Shown one piece after another: positions 8,560 to 20,174 of a stretch of DNA of 64,000 nt. Each line of letters begins with the position of its first letter. The first letter of the stretch is position 1. Both the position numbers and the translations under genes were made by a program. Under the pieces are notes generated by a model. It had not been told where the DNA came from. It worked only from the letters and a program-made list of their open reading frames with translations, and did no database searches. The stretch comes from Indiicoccus explosivorum (GTDB lineage Bacteria > Bacillota > Bacilli > Bacillales_A > Planococcaceae): positions 80,314 to 144,313 of the forward strand of contig NZ_NHTN01000016.1 in NCBI RefSeq assembly GCF_002167005.1. Direction: 5' to 3'.

Positions 8560-9220
8560 AAATTTTCTGCCGAATGTCGACTGGCAAGATATGTGGGCAG
8601 CCACTTTGGAGACCATCTACATGACCGCTATGGCGACATTCTTCACCTTTGTCATCGGTCTTATCCTAGGGATTGTCCTGTTCCTGACCCAGCCTCATCA
8701 GGCTTGGGCGAACAGTGTAGTGAACTGGCTGACGGGAGCGCTCGTCAATATTTTCCGCTCGATTCCGTTCATCATCCTGATCATCCTGCTTATCCCGTTC
8801 ACCCAATTTCTGATTGGCACCATCCGGGGACCTAACGCAGCTTTGCCAGCACTGATTATCGGTGCAGCTCCATTCTATGCGCGCCTTGTACTCATCGCGC
8901 TGAAAGAGATCGACAAAGGTGTCCTGGAAGCGGCCCGCTCCATGGGGGCGACGACTTGGACAGTCATCCGGAAAGTGCTTTTGCCTGAATCCTTGCCCGC
9001 CCTTGTTTCCGGGATCACCGTAACCGCCATCGCCCTTGTCGGCTATACAGCCATGGCCGGGGTCATCGGAGCCGGAGGACTCGGAACGCTGGCATTCCTC
9101 GACGGCTTTCAGCGGAACAGGGGTGACGTGACGCTGACGGCGACAGTCGTGATTCTGGTCATTGTATTCGTCATTCAGTATATCGGAGATTTTCTTACCG
9201 TCCGTATCGACAAACGGTAA
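8552..9220 (+). CDS. metP: Methionine ABC transporter permease MetP
   Basis: This 222-residue membrane protein forms the methionine channel. About five membrane segments are visible, with the cytoplasmic EAA loop (EAARSMGATTWTVIRK) that docks on MetN. It starts with GTG after a very good GGAGGTG site placed inside the end of metN, which suggests translational coupling. Length is normal for the MetI/MetP family. Confidence 0.95.
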   Translation: MLENFLPNVDWQDMWAATLETIYMTAMATFFTFVIGLILGIVLFLTQPHQAWANSVVNWLTGALVNIFRSIPFIILIILLIPFTQFLIGTIRGPNAALPALIIGAAPFYARLVLIALKEIDKGVLEAARSMGATTWTVIRKVLLPESLPALVSGITVTAIALVGYTAMAGVIGAGGLGTLAFLDGFQRNRGDVTLTATVVILVIVFVIQYIGDFLTVRIDKR

Positions 9221-9282
9221 CTGCGGAGTCTTTCCGTTTTTATAGATTCATCATAAGACCATTACAAAAGGAGAGTTATCAC

Positions 9283-10095
9283 ATGAAGAAATTTGTAGCA
9301 GGAACAGTATTGAGCGCACTTGCCCTTTCAGGATGCGGAGCAGCCGGGGCAGGAGAGGAAGAGAACACCACACTGACAGTCGGCGCTTCCAACGTGCCGC
9401 ATGCAGTGATTCTGGAAGAAGCGGCACCGCTCCTTGAAGAACAGGGAATCGATCTCGAAATTGAAACTTACCAGGATTACATCCTGCCGAATAAAGATTT
9501 GGCTGCCGGTACGCTGGATGCGAACTATTTCCAGCACGTCCCGTACCTGGAATCCCAAATCGCTGACTTCGGTTACGAGTTCGCCAACGCGGGCGGAATC
9601 CATATCGAACCGATCGGTGTTTATTCCAAGGAATACGACTCGCTGGATGAACTTCCGGAAGGGGCAACCATCCTGATGAGCAACTCAGTTGCGGACCACG
9701 GCCGGATCCTTGCGATGCTTGAGAAAAAAGGGCTGATCAAACTGGCTGAAGGCGTCGAAAAAACTGAAGCGGAAGTCAGCGACATCGTCGAAAATCCGAA
9801 GAACCTGCAGTTTGATGCGGATTATGAAGCTGCCCTCCTTGTCCAAATGTATGAAGCTGGCGAAGGGGACGCGGTTCTGATCAATTCCAACTATGCCATC
9901 GATGCTGGCCTGAATCCGATGGAAGATGCCATCGCGCTCGAGGATTCCGATTCTCCTTACGCTAACATCATCGCGGTCCAGGAAGGCGATGAAGATAATG
10001 AGGACATTCAGGCGCTGGTTGAAGTTCTGAAGTCCGATGAAATTCAGGAATTCATCCTGGAAGAATGGCAGGGCGCGGTTGTCCCGGTCGAATAA
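9283..10095 (+). CDS. metQ: Methionine-binding lipoprotein MetQ
   Basis: This 270-residue NlpA-family lipoprotein captures methionine outside the membrane for MetNP. The signal peptide ends in the lipobox LSGC, with Cys18 as the lipid site, followed by an Ala/Gly/Glu-rich linker. The body matches the family (TVGASNVPHAVILEEAAP; LDANYFQHVPYLE). The ATG follows AAAGGAGAG. It closes the operon, 62 bases after metP, and is followed by a terminator. Confidence 0.95.
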   Translation: MKKFVAGTVLSALALSGCGAAGAGEEENTTLTVGASNVPHAVILEEAAPLLEEQGIDLEIETYQDYILPNKDLAAGTLDANYFQHVPYLESQIADFGYEFANAGGIHIEPIGVYSKEYDSLDELPEGATILMSNSVADHGRILAMLEKKGLIKLAEGVEKTEAEVSDIVENPKNLQFDADYEAALLVQMYEAGEGDAVLINSNYAIDAGLNPMEDAIALEDSDSPYANIIAVQEGDEDNEDIQALVEVLKSDEIQEFILEEWQGAVVPVE

Positions 10096-10106
10096 AACAA
10101 AGTTTG

Positions 10107-10141
10107 AGGAACAGTCTCCCGATCGGAGCTGTTCCTTTTTT
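10107..10141 (+). terminator. Terminator of metNPQ
   Basis: AGGAACAG pairs with CTGTTCCT and a T run follows. Confidence 0.85.
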
Positions 10142-10302
10142 ACTGGATGATTCCAGGGGGGAGACAAATCATTCTTGTTCAATCCCGGTGGATGGATTTG
10201 GATAATTCGTTCATTTCTTTCAATTTGCTCAAAACTGTACTCTTGGAAATGGCTGTGATAGTATGGGTACGATGTAGTACTAAAGAGTTAGGAGGAGTCA
10301 TC

Positions 10303-10875
10303 ATGAAGAAACTGTTGGCAGTAAGTTTTGCAGCCTCTCTGGTACTTGGGGCTTGTGCAGAAGAAGAGCCGGTCGAAGAAGAGGTAGTTGAAGAAGAGCC
10401 GGTCGAAGAAGAAGTGGTCGAAGAAGAACCAGTAGAAGAAGAGCCGGTTGAAGAAGAAGCTGCAAGTGAAGAGGGAGCTTCTGAATTCGTCCAGTTCTAC
10501 TTGACGGTTTCCCAGACGATCAATGCAGCGGATGCCGATCTGAACGCTTTTGAAGCAGCTGCAGCGGATCCTGAAGTTCCGGCTGAAGAAGTGGAAGCGC
10601 TCCGTGAACCGGCAGCAGTTTCTGCGGAAGAAGCAGCCGCAGCGGTAGAAGCAATCGAGATTCCGGAAGCGCTGGCTGATAACCAGGCTGAAATCGAAGA
10701 AGCTCTCACTGCAATCCAGGAAGCTTACACAATGAAAGCGGAAGCGATCAGAGCCGGTGAAACGACGTTCGAAGAAGCGGATGCCCGTTTTGCCGAAGCC
10801 GATGAAATCCTCAACGGCATTCTGGAAGGATACGGTCTTGCAGCATCGAGCCTCATGAACGAAGTTGCCGGATGA
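10303..10875 (+). CDS. Lipoprotein with acidic PVEEE repeats
   Basis: This 190-residue protein has a lipoprotein signal peptide ending in LGAC (Cys about residue 19). Residues 20-50 or so are a run of EEEPVEEE/EEVVEEE repeats, and the rest is an Ala/Glu-rich helical domain. I do not recognise a family for the C-terminal part; it resembles secreted helical lipoproteins of Planococcaceae by composition only. The frame is open back to 10147, but ATG 10303 follows AGGAGGAG and begins the signal peptide. It is a single gene with its own terminator. Confidence 0.75.
   Translation: MKKLLAVSFAASLVLGACAEEEPVEEEVVEEEPVEEEVVEEEPVEEEPVEEEAASEEGASEFVQFYLTVSQTINAADADLNAFEAAAADPEVPAEEVEALREPAAVSAEEAAAAVEAIEIPEALADNQAEIEEALTAIQEAYTMKAEAIRAGETTFEEADARFAEADEILNGILEGYGLAASSLMNEVAG
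10374..10460 (+). repeat. Tandem GAAGAAGAG(CCGGTC) acidic repeats
   Basis: Short degenerate repeats, mostly GAAGAAGAGCCGGTC and GAAGAAGAGGTAGTT, encode the PVEEE/VVEEE tract after the lipid-bearing cysteine. Such tracts can vary in copy number by slippage; that is inference. Confidence 0.7.
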
Positions 10876-10882
10876 TCCAGCG

Positions 10883-10912
10883 AAAAAGCCTGACTCAGTC
10901 AGGCTTTTTTGT
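10883..10912 (+). terminator. Terminator after the acidic lipoprotein
   Basis: AAAGCCTGA pairs with TCAGGCTTT, with a T run. Confidence 0.85.
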
Positions 10913-11042
10913 TTGCTCTTTTGAAATGGATCCGTAGGTAAAAAGAATGAAATTGGAAAGATTTCGTTTATTTCCGCCAAAGAAGGGTATAATCGAGGTG
11001 TAAGATTTTTAAAATATCGAAAAGAAGCGAAAGGGATGATTC

Positions 11043-11240
11043 ATTATCAGTTCTTCACATGATGGCACAGAGAGGATGGAGCAGGCATTTAGGGACAAAC
11101 ATGGCTTCGGCATGAACGAATACAAACAGGACCCTGAGCTCCTCATTGAAGTGGAGAAACGGAGAGAGCGCGACTACAACAAGGAGCAGCGAATCGTCTC
11201 TAATCTGGAAAGGCAGATCCATCGGAACGACATCGGATAA
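11043..11240 (+). CDS. Small charged orphan protein (54-65 residues)
   Basis: A short reading frame encodes a highly charged peptide; its C-terminal part (LLIEVEKRRERDYNKEQR) reads as a helix. The ATG at 11076 gives 54 residues but has GAGAGG directly against it with no spacing. An ATT at 11043 has an AAAGGGA site at the right distance and gives 65 residues. TATAAT at 10988-10993 is a possible -10, and a terminator follows at 11250. I do not recognise the family. It is the only coding candidate in the 10.9-11.5 kb gap. Confidence 0.5.
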   Translation: MISSSHDGTERMEQAFRDKHGFGMNEYKQDPELLIEVEKRRERDYNKEQRIVSNLERQIHRNDIG

Positions 11241-11249
11241 TGACTTGCC

Positions 11250-11278
11250 AAACCAGCGCGATTTCAGTGCTGGTTTTC
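11250..11278 (+). terminator. Terminator after the small orphan ORF
   Basis: AAACCAGC pairs with GCTGGTTT followed by T residues, ten bases after the stop. Confidence 0.7.
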
Positions 11279-11354
11279 ATATGCCCTTATTCTCAATTGG
11301 ATAAAATGATTGAAAAGTAAATCTTTTTAGAGCTTTACTCAGTAAATGATACCA

Positions 11355-11398
11355 GCGGCGGGAAATCGGCTTTTTAGCGAGATTTCCCGCCGCTTTTT
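11355..11398. terminator. Strong hairpin ahead of the suf operon
   Basis: GCGGCGGGAAATC (11355-11367) and GATTTCCCGCCGC (11381-11393) are a perfect 13-bp inverted repeat followed by TTTTT. It looks like a second, stronger terminator that insulates suf from upstream transcription. Confidence 0.75.
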
Positions 11399-11413
11399 AC
11401 ATGTCTCAAAGAT

Positions 11414-11442
11414 TTGCTACTGAATGGTGTTTCGGTTAAGAT
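11414..11442 (+). promoter_or_regulatory. Probable promoter of sufCDSUB
   Basis: TTGCTA (11414-11419), 17 bases, TAAGAT (11437-11442). TAGAAT at 11443 is an alternative -10. The ribosome site TTGGAGGG precedes sufC. Confidence 0.5.
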
Positions 11443-11502
11443 TAGAATGATACTAATTTAGAATGGATTTCCGTTCAACATACATTTATTGGAGGGTTAA
11501 AT

Positions 11503-12279
11503 ATGTCAAGTTTGGTTATCAAGGACCTGCACGTTGAAATTGAAGGAAAAGAAATTTTAAAAGGTGTAAACCTGACGATCAATACAGATGAAATTCATGC
11601 CATCATGGGGCCGAACGGTACCGGGAAATCGACCCTTGCTTCAGCGATCATGGGGCATCCGAAATATGAAGTGACTTCAGGCACAGTGACGCTAGACGGT
11701 GAAGACGTCCTCGAGATGGAAGTGGATGAACGCGCACAAGCCGGATTGTTCCTCGCTATGCAATACCCAAGCGAAATCACTGGCGTCACCAATGCTGACT
11801 TCCTCCGTTCTGCGATCAATTCCCGCCGTGAAGAAGGCGATGAAATCCCGCTTATGAAATTCATCCGGGATCTGGACAAAAAAATGGACCTGCTGGAAAT
11901 GGATCAGGAGATGGCGCAGCGCTACTTGAACGAAGGGTTTTCCGGCGGGGAGAAAAAACGGAATGAAATCCTCCAGCTGATGATGATCCAGCCGAAATTC
12001 GCGATTCTCGATGAAATCGACTCCGGACTCGACATCGATGCACTTAAAGTGGTTTCGAAAGGCATTAACGAAATGCGCAGCGAGAACTTCGGCTGCCTGA
12101 TCATCACTCATTATCAGCGGCTCCTGAACTACATCACGCCGGACCATGTCCATGTCATGATGCAGGGCCGTGTCGTAAAGTCTGGCGGACCTGAACTTGC
12201 CCAGAAACTTGAAAGCGAAGGATATGACTGGATCAAAGAAGAACTCGGCATCGAAGATGAAACAGTAGGTCAAGCATAA
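11503..12279 (+). CDS. sufC: Fe-S cluster assembly ATPase SufC
   Basis: This 258-residue soluble ABC-type ATPase of the SUF complex energises the SufBD scaffold. It has Walker A GPNGTGKST (about 33-41), signature FSGGEKKRNEILQ and Walker B AILDEIDSGLD. Length is typical. The ATG follows TTGGAGGG. It begins the sufCDSUB operon, the gene order of Bacillus, where this is the essential housekeeping Fe-S assembly system. Confidence 0.97.
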   Translation: MSSLVIKDLHVEIEGKEILKGVNLTINTDEIHAIMGPNGTGKSTLASAIMGHPKYEVTSGTVTLDGEDVLEMEVDERAQAGLFLAMQYPSEITGVTNADFLRSAINSRREEGDEIPLMKFIRDLDKKMDLLEMDQEMAQRYLNEGFSGGEKKRNEILQLMMIQPKFAILDEIDSGLDIDALKVVSKGINEMRSENFGCLIITHYQRLLNYITPDHVHVMMQGRVVKSGGPELAQKLESEGYDWIKEELGIEDETVGQA

Positions 12280-12296
12280 ACGGAGGGGAGAGACGA

Positions 12297-15254
<2,958 letters not shown>

Positions 15255-15273
15255 AACGAATGGAGGAACGATC

Positions 15274-16671
15274 ATGGCTAAAAAAATGCCGGAGATCGGC
15301 GATTACAAATACGGTTTCCACGATAAAGACGTTTCCATCTTCCGTTCAGAACGCGGACTGACAAAGGAAATTGTCGAGGAAATTTCACGGATGAAAAATG
15401 AGCCGGAATGGATGCTGAAATCGCGTCTCAAGGCGCTCGACCTGTTTTATTCCATGCCGATGCCTCAATGGGGCGGCGACTTGAACGGACTGAATTTCGA
15501 TGAAATCACGTATTACGTGAAACCTTCCGAACAGACGCAGCGCTCATGGGATGAAGTGCCGGAGGAAATCAAGCAGACATTCGATAAGCTTGGCATCCCG
15601 GAAGCGGAGCAGAAGTATTTGGCTGGTGTATCCGCTCAGTACGAGTCGGAAGTTGTATATCACAACATGAAGGAAGACCTTGAGGAAATGGGCATCGTCT
15701 TCAAAGATACCGATACGGCGCTCCGTGAAAACGAAGACCTGTTCAAAGAATACTGGGGCACTGTCATTCCGGCTGCGGATAACAAATTCGCTGCGCTTAA
15801 CACGGCGGTGTGGTCCGGCGGTTCATTTATCTATGTCCCGCCCGGTGTGAAAGTGGAAACGCCGCTTCAGGCTTATTTCCGCATCAACTCCGAGAACATG
15901 GGGCAGTTCGAGCGTACACTCATCATCGTTGATGAAGGTGCGAGCGTGCATTATGTAGAAGGCTGTACAGCTCCTGTCTACACCACCAACTCGCTCCACA
16001 GTGCGGTCGTTGAAATCATCATCAAGAAAGACGCTTACTGCCGCTATACCACTATCCAGAACTGGGCGAATAACGTTTACAATCTCGTGACAAAACGTGC
16101 GACGTGCGAAGCGAATGCGACAATGGAGTGGATCGACGGAAACATCGGGTCGAAACTGACCATGAAGTATCCGGCTGTGTTCTTGAAGGGCGAAGGCGCT
16201 CGCGGTATGACGCTGTCGATCGCAATCGCTGGTAAAGGCCAGCACCAGGATGCCGGCGCGAAAATGATCCACCTGGCGCCGAATACGTCGTCTACGATCG
16301 TCTCTAAATCGATTTCCAAGCAAGGCGGGAAGGTATCGTACCGGGGAATCGTCCATTTTGGCCGGAAAGCTGACGGCGCACGATCGAACATTGAGTGCGA
16401 TACGCTGATCATGGATAATCAGTCGACATCCGATACGATTCCATACAACGAGATTTTGAATGACAATGTCTCTCTCGAGCACGAAGCGAAAGTTTCGAAA
16501 GTCTCTGAAGAGCAGCTGTTCTATCTCATGAGCCGCGGGATTTCCGAAGAAGAGGCGACGGAAATGATCGTCATGGGCTTCATTGAACCTTTCACAAAAG
16601 AACTGCCGATGGAGTATGCGGTCGAAATGAACCGCCTCATCAAGTTCGAGATGGAAGGATCCATCGGATAA
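15274..16671 (+). CDS. sufB: Fe-S cluster assembly scaffold SufB
   Basis: This 465-residue scaffold subunit assembles Fe-S clusters with SufC and SufD. The sequence shows the SufB core ([32 protein letters not shown]) and the C-terminal SRGISEEEA stretch shared with SufD. The ATG follows TGGAGG. It ends the operon, before a strong terminator. Confidence 0.97.
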   Translation: MAKKMPEIGDYKYGFHDKDVSIFRSERGLTKEIVEEISRMKNEPEWMLKSRLKALDLFYSMPMPQWGGDLNGLNFDEITYYVKPSEQTQRSWDEVPEEIKQTFDKLGIPEAEQKYLAGVSAQYESEVVYHNMKEDLEEMGIVFKDTDTALRENEDLFKEYWGTVIPAADNKFAALNTAVWSGGSFIYVPPGVKVETPLQAYFRINSENMGQFERTLIIVDEGASVHYVEGCTAPVYTTNSLHSAVVEIIIKKDAYCRYTTIQNWANNVYNLVTKRATCEANATMEWIDGNIGSKLTMKYPAVFLKGEGARGMTLSIAIAGKGQHQDAGAKMIHLAPNTSSTIVSKSISKQGGKVSYRGIVHFGRKADGARSNIECDTLIMDNQSTSDTIPYNEILNDNVSLEHEAKVSKVSEEQLFYLMSRGISEEEATEMIVMGFIEPFTKELPMEYAVEMNRLIKFEMEGSIG

Positions 16672-16690
16672 TCGCTTATACTAGGAACCC

Positions 16691-16718
16691 AAAAACCCGG
16701 CCGCGCGCCGGGTTTTTG
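16691..16718 (+). terminator. Terminator of sufCDSUB
   Basis: AAACCCGG pairs with CCGGGTTT, with a GC-rich loop and a T run. Confidence 0.85.
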
Positions 16719-16813
16719 TTCGTCCATACATGGGAAAACAGAACAAAGCGGCTCTAAGGCTGAGAGTGCCGCGGTATGCTATGATAGAACTGTCAAGAGC
16801 AGGAGGCTGAAAA

Positions 16814-17677
16814 ATGATCTATACAGGACTGACCGGATGGGGCGATCATCCGGATGTATACAGCCCCGAATCCAAAAAAACGGATAAGCTGAAAGATTAC
16901 AGCACCCATTTTCCGATTGTAGAACTCGATTCAACTTTTTATGCGGTGCAGCCGGAACGCAACATCCGGAAGTGGCTGGGTGAAACTCCGGAACAATTCC
17001 AATTCGTTGTTAAAGCTTACCAAGGAATGACCGGCCATCAGCGCGGGAAAATACCATTCGATTCCCGGGAAGACATGTTCCAGGCTTTCCGTCTTTCCAT
17101 GGGACCGATGCAGGAAGCCGGTAAACTTGCCATGATCCTGCTCCAATATCCGCCCTGGTTCGACTGCAGGAGGGAAAATGTGGCGGAAATCCGGGATGCG
17201 GCAGAGAGATTGAGAGGATTTGATGTGGCGATCGAATTCCGCCACCAATCCTGGTATTCCCCCGAGTATCGTGAAAAGACACTTGGTTTTCTGCGGGAAA
17301 ATGGACTGATCCACTCTGTCTGTGATGAACCGCAGGCGGGTGAAGGATCGATTCCGTTCGTTCCGGTCGCTACACGGGAAGATAAAGTTCTTGTCCGTCT
17401 CCATGGACGCAATACGGCCGGCTGGCGAAAAACGGGCGGAAGCAATGAGAAATGGCGTGAAGTCCGCTACCTATACGACTATTCAGAAGAAGAACTGAAA
17501 GAATTAAGTGGCGAAACCGATCACTTGGAAGAACAGGCAGAGCTGGTCTACTTGATTTTCAATAATAATTCAGGGGGGCACGCAGCAGCCAACGCGAAAC
17601 TTTTTCAGAAGCTGAATGATATCAGTCATACCGGCCTAGCGCCGAAGCAGATCGATTTGTTCGAGGGAGAAGACTGA
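16814..17677 (+). CDS. yunF: DUF72 family protein (YunF type)
   Basis: This 287-residue protein has the DUF72 fold, a TIM-barrel-like family of unknown enzymatic function found in all domains. It starts MIYTGLTGWGDH and has the conserved LDSTFYA and VAIEFRHQSW stretches and the terminal NNNSGGHAAANA. The ATG follows CAGGAGG. Its stop overlaps the ATG of the next gene (TGATGG), so it is the first of a coupled set with the YunE- and YunD-like genes. No catalytic activity can be assigned. Confidence 0.85.
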   Translation: MIYTGLTGWGDHPDVYSPESKKTDKLKDYSTHFPIVELDSTFYAVQPERNIRKWLGETPEQFQFVVKAYQGMTGHQRGKIPFDSREDMFQAFRLSMGPMQEAGKLAMILLQYPPWFDCRRENVAEIRDAAERLRGFDVAIEFRHQSWYSPEYREKTLGFLRENGLIHSVCDEPQAGEGSIPFVPVATREDKVLVRLHGRNTAGWRKTGGSNEKWREVRYLYDYSEEELKELSGETDHLEEQAELVYLIFNNNSGGHAAANAKLFQKLNDISHTGLAPKQIDLFEGED

Positions 17678-18480
17678 TGGAATATGGCCTGCTTGCGCTG
17701 ATCGGCCTGTTATCGGGTATTGTCGGCGCACTGATCGGGCTGGGGGGCGGTGTGATTCTCGTGCCGTCCCTTCTGGCTTTTTTTCCGGAACTGTCTCCCC
17801 AGCGTGTGGTCGGTCTGTCCGTCATTGCCATGATTTTCACCGGATTATCATCTGTGCTGTCGTATATAAAAGTGAAAACGGTTGATTACCGGAGCGGCTT
17901 CATTTTCTTTGCAGGAAGCGCCCCGGGTACGGTTTTGGGGGCTTTCGTCAACAAAAGCTTGGAGCTGCCGGCTTTCAACCTTTACTTTGGAATCCTGCTG
18001 GTCGTGCTGTCCGCGCTCCTGCTGCTCAGGGGGCGTCTGCAGCCGGTCGGATGGTTCGTCAGGCGCGGGCAGAAACGATCGTTTACCGATCCGCAGGGAA
18101 AGACGTATACATATGGATATCCGGTCTGGTTCGCTCTGCTGCTGACGTTCGGAATCGGATTTGCATCGGGTCTGTTCGGAATTGGGGGAGGTTCCATCCT
18201 GGTCCCCGCAATGATCCTTCTGTTCCTGTTTCCGCCGCATGTGGCGGTCGGGACGTCGATGCTGATGGTGTTCTTGTCAGCCATCGTCAATTCCATTACG
18301 CATATTTCACTCGGCAATGTGCCTTGGCTGTATGCGGCGGCCGCTGTGCCGGGCGCCTATGCAGGAGCAAAAATCGGCGCCTCCCTGAATAAGCGGCTAA
18401 ATTCCGATGTGCTTGTGACCATACTCCGGATCGTGCTGCTCATTTTAGGAATCCGGTCCATTTTCGAAGGGATTTGGTGA
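17677..18480 (+). CDS. yunE: TauE/SafE family permease (YunE type)
   Basis: This 267-residue polytopic membrane protein belongs to the TauE/SafE family, thought to export sulfite, sulfonates or related organic acids. The repeat-type motifs GALIGLGGGVILVP (N-half) and GLFGIGGGSILVP (C-half) are the family hallmark. About seven to eight membrane segments are visible. It overlaps yunF by one base and the YunD-like gene at its end. The substrate is not known. Confidence 0.88.
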   Translation: MEYGLLALIGLLSGIVGALIGLGGGVILVPSLLAFFPELSPQRVVGLSVIAMIFTGLSSVLSYIKVKTVDYRSGFIFFAGSAPGTVLGAFVNKSLELPAFNLYFGILLVVLSALLLLRGRLQPVGWFVRRGQKRSFTDPQGKTYTYGYPVWFALLLTFGIGFASGLFGIGGGSILVPAMILLFLFPPHVAVGTSMLMVFLSAIVNSITHISLGNVPWLYAAAAVPGAYAGAKIGASLNKRLNSDVLVTILRIVLLILGIRSIFEGIW

Positions 18481-18485
18481 TTTTC

Positions 18486-19823
18486 TTGCGAGAGACTATA
18501 CACATTTATCATACAAACGACCTGCATAGCCATTTCGAGCATTGGCCCAGTATTCATGCATTCCTCAAGGAACGCAAGCGCTGGCATGAAGAAGCGGGGG
18601 AAGCGTGCCTTGTGCTCGATGTCGGCGACCATATCGACCGTTCACATCCGTATACCGAAGCGACGGCAGGACGCGGAAATATAGAGCTTCTGAACGACAC
18701 CGAATATGATGCTGTCACCATCGGCAACAACGAAGGCATCACTCTGACGAAAGAAGAGCTCGAAGACCTGTACACCCAGGCCGACTTCGAAGTGGTTGTC
18801 GGGAACTTGTTTGCAGAAGACGGAACCCGGCCGTCATGGGCGAAACCGTATCATATCATGACCACACCGAGCGGAACGCGCATCGGGCTGATCGGTGCGA
18901 CAGCAGAATTCACACCATTTTACGAACGGCTCGGCTGGGAAGTGACGTACGGCAGAGAAACACTCATCGAGACCGCTGCGTCCATCAAGACGGAGACGGA
19001 TCTCGTCATTTGCTTATCCCATCTCGGAATCCGGGAAGATGAACTGCTTGCCGAGGAAAGCCGGGATATCGACATTATCCTCGGCGCCCATACTCACCAC
19101 ATTTTTCATGAAGGAAAAGAGATTAACGGGATTTTGCTGGGAGCAGCCGGTAAATTCGGAAGTTACATCGGTCATATCACGATTGGAGGCTTGGAACAGA
19201 AAAGTAAAGCTGAACTGATCGAAACTTCCAGCCTCCCTGAACCGAATCCGGAGTTTAATCGGCAACTGATGAAACGGGGGAAGGAATTGCTGAGTGAGCC
19301 GGTTTTCCGGAATTCGCGCCCACTGAAAGCGGAATGGTTCGCCGATTCTGAACTTGCGGATGAATTTTCGGCAGCGCTCCTCTCTTTTTCCGGGGCGGAA
19401 TGTGTGCTGTTCAATGCCGGCATCTTTTTAAAAGACCTGCCTGCCGGAAACGTGACCCGATTCGATTTCCACCAAATGCTTCCGCATCCCATCAACCCGT
19501 GCTTAATTGAACTTACAGGCGCAGAGCTCCGTGAGATTTTTCTCCAGTCCCTGAACAGCGAATGGCCGGAAATTCAGCTGAAAGGCCTCGGATTCAGAGG
19601 GAGTGTGATGGGGAAAATAATACACGGCGGCCTCAAAATGGAAAACCATGTGCTGAAAGTGAATGGGGAAGAGGCGGATAATGAGCGGATGTACCGTCTG
19701 ATCACACTGGATATGTTCACGTTCGGCCATTTCTTCCCTTCTTTGAAGCGGGCTCAGAAGACCTATTTCATGCCAGAATTTCTGCGTGATGTGTTCGCCA
19801 GGTATTTTAAACAGCGCTATTAA
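18486..19823 (+). CDS. yunD: Bifunctional metallophosphatase / 5'-nucleotidase (YunD type)
   Basis: This protein of about 445 residues has a calcineurin-like phosphoesterase domain (HTNDLHSH, IGNNEG, ILGAHTHH) followed by a 5'-nucleotidase C-terminal domain. No signal peptide is present, so it acts in the cytoplasm. Three start codons are in frame: TTG 18474, GTG 18477 and TTG 18486. I chose 18486 because the conserved domain begins at once (RETIHIYHTND), but GTG 18477 is also possible with AAGGGA upstream. It ends the coupled yunF-yunE-yunD-like group. Confidence 0.82.
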   Translation: MRETIHIYHTNDLHSHFEHWPSIHAFLKERKRWHEEAGEACLVLDVGDHIDRSHPYTEATAGRGNIELLNDTEYDAVTIGNNEGITLTKEELEDLYTQADFEVVVGNLFAEDGTRPSWAKPYHIMTTPSGTRIGLIGATAEFTPFYERLGWEVTYGRETLIETAASIKTETDLVICLSHLGIREDELLAEESRDIDIILGAHTHHIFHEGKEINGILLGAAGKFGSYIGHITIGGLEQKSKAELIETSSLPEPNPEFNRQLMKRGKELLSEPVFRNSRPLKAEWFADSELADEFSAALLSFSGAECVLFNAGIFLKDLPAGNVTRFDFHQMLPHPINPCLIELTGAELREIFLQSLNSEWPEIQLKGLGFRGSVMGKIIHGGLKMENHVLKVNGEEADNERMYRLITLDMFTFGHFFPSLKRAQKTYFMPEFLRDVFARYFKQRY

Positions 19824-19832
19824 TGTCAGGGC

Positions 19833-19861
19833 TTGATTTATCAGCGGTGAGCTGGTAAGAT
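19833..19861 (+). promoter_or_regulatory. Promoter of the lysine-riboswitch transcript
   Basis: TTGATT (19833-19838), 17-base spacer, TAAGAT (19856-19861). Transcription would begin near 19868, about a dozen bases before the aptamer. Confidence 0.6.
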
Positions 19862-19877
19862 TTTTATGAATTAAATA

Positions 19878-20070
19878 CTGATGGGTAGAGGCTGCAAAAT
19901 TTATCAGTACCGCGCGTGAGGATGACAACGTTGAACGTGCGGGAAAGGGGATTTTGCCGAAGCCGGTCGTCTGGAGTCACCAGAGACCGGGCTGGGGCCA
20001 TCCTGAACAAGGATGGAACTGTCATGCAGGCACACCGCTTGTATGGAGAGCTACGGAAACCGGCTGCGGA
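19878..20070 (+). promoter_or_regulatory. Lysine riboswitch (L-box)
   Basis: The L-box motifs appear in order: GGTAGAGGCTGC with AGTA near 19905, GTGAGGATGA, AAAGGGGATTTTGCCGAAG, CTGGGGCCAT, GGAACTGTCATGCAGG and TGGAGAGCTACGGA. A terminator follows at 20090. In the family, lysine stabilises the aptamer so that the terminator forms. It controls the NhaC-family transporter directly downstream, which therefore probably moves lysine. Confidence 0.93.
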
Positions 20071-20089
20071 CAGCACGCCGGTATACTGA

Positions 20090-20131
20090 AGAGCCGACTG
20101 ACTCCCATTTGGAATCAGCCGGCTCTTTTTG
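20090..20131 (+). terminator. Lysine-riboswitch terminator
   Basis: AGAGCCGACTGA pairs with TCAGCCGGCTCT (one mismatch) and five T follow; 43 bases before the transporter start. Confidence 0.9.
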
Positions 20132-20174
20132 TTTCCATATTCGCCCATTTAATAACGTACAGGAGGTTTAATTC

